Origin: Trochalopteron elliotii
Taxonomy: Eukaryota > Chordata > Aves > Passeriformes > Leiothrichidae
Assembly: GCA_024734555.1 (NCBI GenBank)
Contig: JANPWX010000108.1
Span: 413,756-477,755, forward strand
Direction: 5' to 3'
DNA length: 64,000 nucleotides
In this document: positions 62,103-64,000 of the stretch, one piece after another
Layout of the letters: every line of letters starts with the position of its first letter
Position numbering within the stretch: the first letter of the stretch is position 1
Position numbers and translations under genes: made by a program
The notes under the pieces: model-generated
What the model was told of the DNA's origin: nothing
The model's database searches: none
The model's input: the letters and a program-made list of their open reading frames with translations, nothing else

Positions 62103-63236
62103 GCAAGTGTTGTCGGTTGACCCACTCTAGATTCCAGGTGCCCACCAGAACAGTCTATCACTCCTTTTCTCAGCTGGACAGGGGAGAGGACATATATTGA
62201 AAGGCTTGTGGGTCAGGATAAGGACAGGGGAAGATCATCAGTTACTGTCATGGACAAGACTCAAATTGGGGAAATTAATTTAACAACAAATCAGACTAGG
62301 AAATAAGAAATAAAATGAAATCTTACCATACGTTCCCCCTATTCCCCTATCCTCCCTTCTTCCCAGGCTCAACTCCATTCCTTATTTTCCATAATTCATC
62401 TTCCTAGCATCACAGGGGAGTGAGAAATAAGGACTGTGGTCAGTTGATCACACCTTGTCTCTGTCACTCCTTCCTCCTTAGAGGGAGGACACCTCACACT
62501 CTTCCCCTGCTCCAGTGTGGGATCCTTTGCATGGGACACAGACCTTCATGAGCTTTGCCAGTATGAGTCCTTTCCGTGAGCTGCAGTTCTTCACAAACTG
62601 CTCCAGTGTGGGTCCCTACAACAGCATGCAGTCCTTCCAGAACAGGTTGCTCCAGAGTGAATCCACCATGGGGTCATAACTCCTGCCATCAAACCTGCTC
62701 CACTACAGGCTCCTCTCTCCATGCAGCCACAGGTCCTTCCAGGAGCCTGCTCCATCATGGGTTTCCTATGGGTTCACGACCTCCTTTGGGTACTGATCTG
62801 ATACAGCATGGGAATTCTCCATGGGCTGCAGGTGGATCTCCACATCCCCATGATCCTCCATGGGCTTCAGAGAGAAAACCTGCTGCACCATGGTCTGTAA
62901 CATGGGCTGGAGTGGAATCTCAACCCCAGCACCCAGAAAATCTCTTCCACTTTCTTCTTTACCATCCTTGGTATCGTCAGGACTGTTTCACTCATGTGTT
63001 GTCATGCCTCTGTCCAGGCTTCTCTTGCACAGCAGTTTTTTACCCCTTGTTAAATCTGTTATCCCAGAGGGCTACCACCATTGATGGGTTCAGCCTTGGC
63101 CAGCAGCAGATCCATCCTGGAGTCAGCTGGCATTGGCTATTTTGAAAATGGGGGAAGTTTCTAGAAGCTTCTCACAGAAGCCACCCCGTAACTCCTTCTC
63201 TACCAAAACCTTGTCACATAAACACAGTACAGCAAG
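62103..63236. repeat. 5-bp target-site duplication GCAAG around LTR C
   Basis: GCAAG is found at 62103-62107 and at 63232-63236, directly abutting the TG...CA ends of the LTR. It is a perfect match. Confidence 0.85.
62108..63231 (-). mobile_element. Solo ERV LTR, family C (about 1.1 kb)
   Basis: The plus strand begins TGTTGTCGGTTGACCC and ends AACACAGTACA, giving TG...CA ends with a perfect 5-bp target-site duplication. The right-hand part (GTTAAATCTGTTATCCCAGA, then CCACCATTGATGGG, then CTTCTCACAGAAGCCACCCC) and the middle, made of degenerate repeats around CTGCTCCAGTGTGGGTCC (about 62510-62930), are widespread in bird genomes as I recall them. Orientation follows related copies in which the minus strand carries the TATA region at the right and the poly-A signal at the left; both signals are eroded here. 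The 5-bp duplication fits an ERVL-type element (inference). The 189-codon open frame at 62576-63145 is spurious. No internal retroviral sequence adjoins. Confidence 0.88.
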
Positions 63237-63658
63237 ATATTGCTTCAAAAGTTAATTGTTTTCCAAGAGTTATTCACAGTGACATTACTTCTGCATGTCC
63301 CTACTGATACATGCTATCAAAGTAATTTTATTTCTTCATTAAATTTGTAGAGATAAAATTGTCTATTTTCAATTGAAGCGCTTCAGTCTGCAGTTTTGAG
63401 AAAGTGTTCCTTTGGTGTATTTCAAAGTAATAGGCAAAGGATTTAGTAACACACACTGCTACTTTTGTTCCTAGAGTACTTTGACTCCAGTGGTAAAGCA
63501 CAGTTTATTTGGAGGCTATGAGTAAGAAGTGATTCAAAACACTCTGAAAAAGAAAATTATTAATTGAACAGTGTAAGAAAATATCAGCAAAATTGTCTCA
63601 ACTTTATTGAAAGAATAATTGTACATTCTGCCATTTGAGGTCATGATATTTTCATAAA
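63237..63658. other. Unannotated spacer between LTR and CR1
   Basis: AT-rich sequence, no gene or repeat recognised. Confidence 0.5.
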
Positions 63659-64000
63659 ATCATAGAATAGAATATCCTGACTTGGAAGGGATCAGCAAGG
63701 ATCATCAAGTCCAACTCCTGGCCCTATGCAGGAGAGTCCCAAGGTGTACCTGGAGCATTGTCCAAACACTTCTTGAGCTCTGTCAGGTTGGTGCTGTGAC
63801 CATTACTCTGAGCAGCCTGTTCCAGTGCCCAACCATCCTCTGGGGAAAGAACTTTTTCCTAATACCTGACCTAAACCTTCCCAAGACAACTTCAGGCCAT
63901 TCTCTTGGGCCCTGTCACTGATTGCCAGAGAAAAGAGATCATCGCCTTCCCTTCCACTTCCCCTCACAACGATGCTGGAGACTGTGATGAAGTCTCTTCT
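63659..64000 (-). mobile_element. CR1 LINE 3' end, running off the window
   Basis: The plus strand shows the reverse complement of a CR1 3' end, starting ATCATAGAATAGAATATCCT, then TGGAAGGGATCAGCAAGGAT, CATCAAGTCCAACTCCTGGC, AGCCTGTTCCAGTGCCCAAC and TTTTTCCTAATACCTGACCT. It continues past the right edge, so the full length is unknown. The open frame at 63682-63921 is a shadow of this element. Confidence 0.93.

Noticed and set aside
62576..63145. Plus-strand open frame of 189 codons, the longest in the window
   Set aside because: It lies wholly within the solo LTR at 62108-63231 and is produced by the degenerate CTCCAGTGTGGGTCC repeats on the strand opposite to the element's own orientation.
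1..64000. CRISPR array, operon, plasmid or phage content
   Set aside because: No direct-repeat/spacer array or closely packed long frames are seen; the repeats and composition are those of a vertebrate, specifically avian, nuclear genome.

Overview
The window looks like a non-coding stretch of a bird nuclear genome: AT-rich by eye, with short random-looking open frames, several chicken-repeat-1 (CR1) LINE fragments, one carrying the repeated ATTCTATG 3' tail typical of avian CR1, and solo endogenous-retrovirus LTRs. Species cannot be fixed from the sequence; a neoavian bird, possibly a songbird given the recent solo LTRs, is an inference. I recognise no protein-coding gene, rRNA or functional tRNA; the window is either a gene desert or lies within a very long intron.

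Layout. At 0.95-2.7 kb a minus-strand CR1 ORF2 fragment is split by two solo LTRs of different families, one on each strand (1019-1664 minus, 1896-2336 plus). At about 3.07-3.85 kb lies an old, decayed LTR. From 3.9 to 10.2 kb there is unannotated single-copy-looking DNA. At 10196-10735 sits a second solo LTR of the family seen at 1019. Two plus-strand CR1 fragments follow (about 12.44-12.67 kb, and 15.80-17.01 kb with RT motif and 3' tail). A long unannotated tract (17-31.6 kb) contains hairpins, a local tandem duplication and a tRNA-like A/B-box pair. A short CR1 3' end is at 31.6 kb, and a solo LTR at 38070-38573 is related to the one at 1896. From 38.6 to 59.4 kb there is more unannotated DNA with microsatellites, a reverse-strand CR1 3' end at 49.5 kb, and AT-rich patches that could be conserved regulatory DNA. 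The right end is repeat-rich: CR1 at 59.4 kb, an LTR-like block with GA and GGTAAG repeats at 60.2-60.6 kb, a 1.1-kb solo LTR at 62108-63231 with a perfect 5-bp target-site duplication, and a reverse-strand CR1 running off the window at 63.66 kb.

There are no genes here to work together. The most informative content is the insertion history: four solo LTRs have base-precise edges and duplicated target sites (two 6-bp perfect, one 5-bp perfect, one 5-bp with a mismatch that is backed by the interrupted CR1), and a fifth has a weaker 4-of-5 match. Possible regulatory signals (an RFX X-box-like palindrome at 13.9 kb, homeodomain-rich patches) are unproven. I found no convincing sign of a novel multi-gene system.
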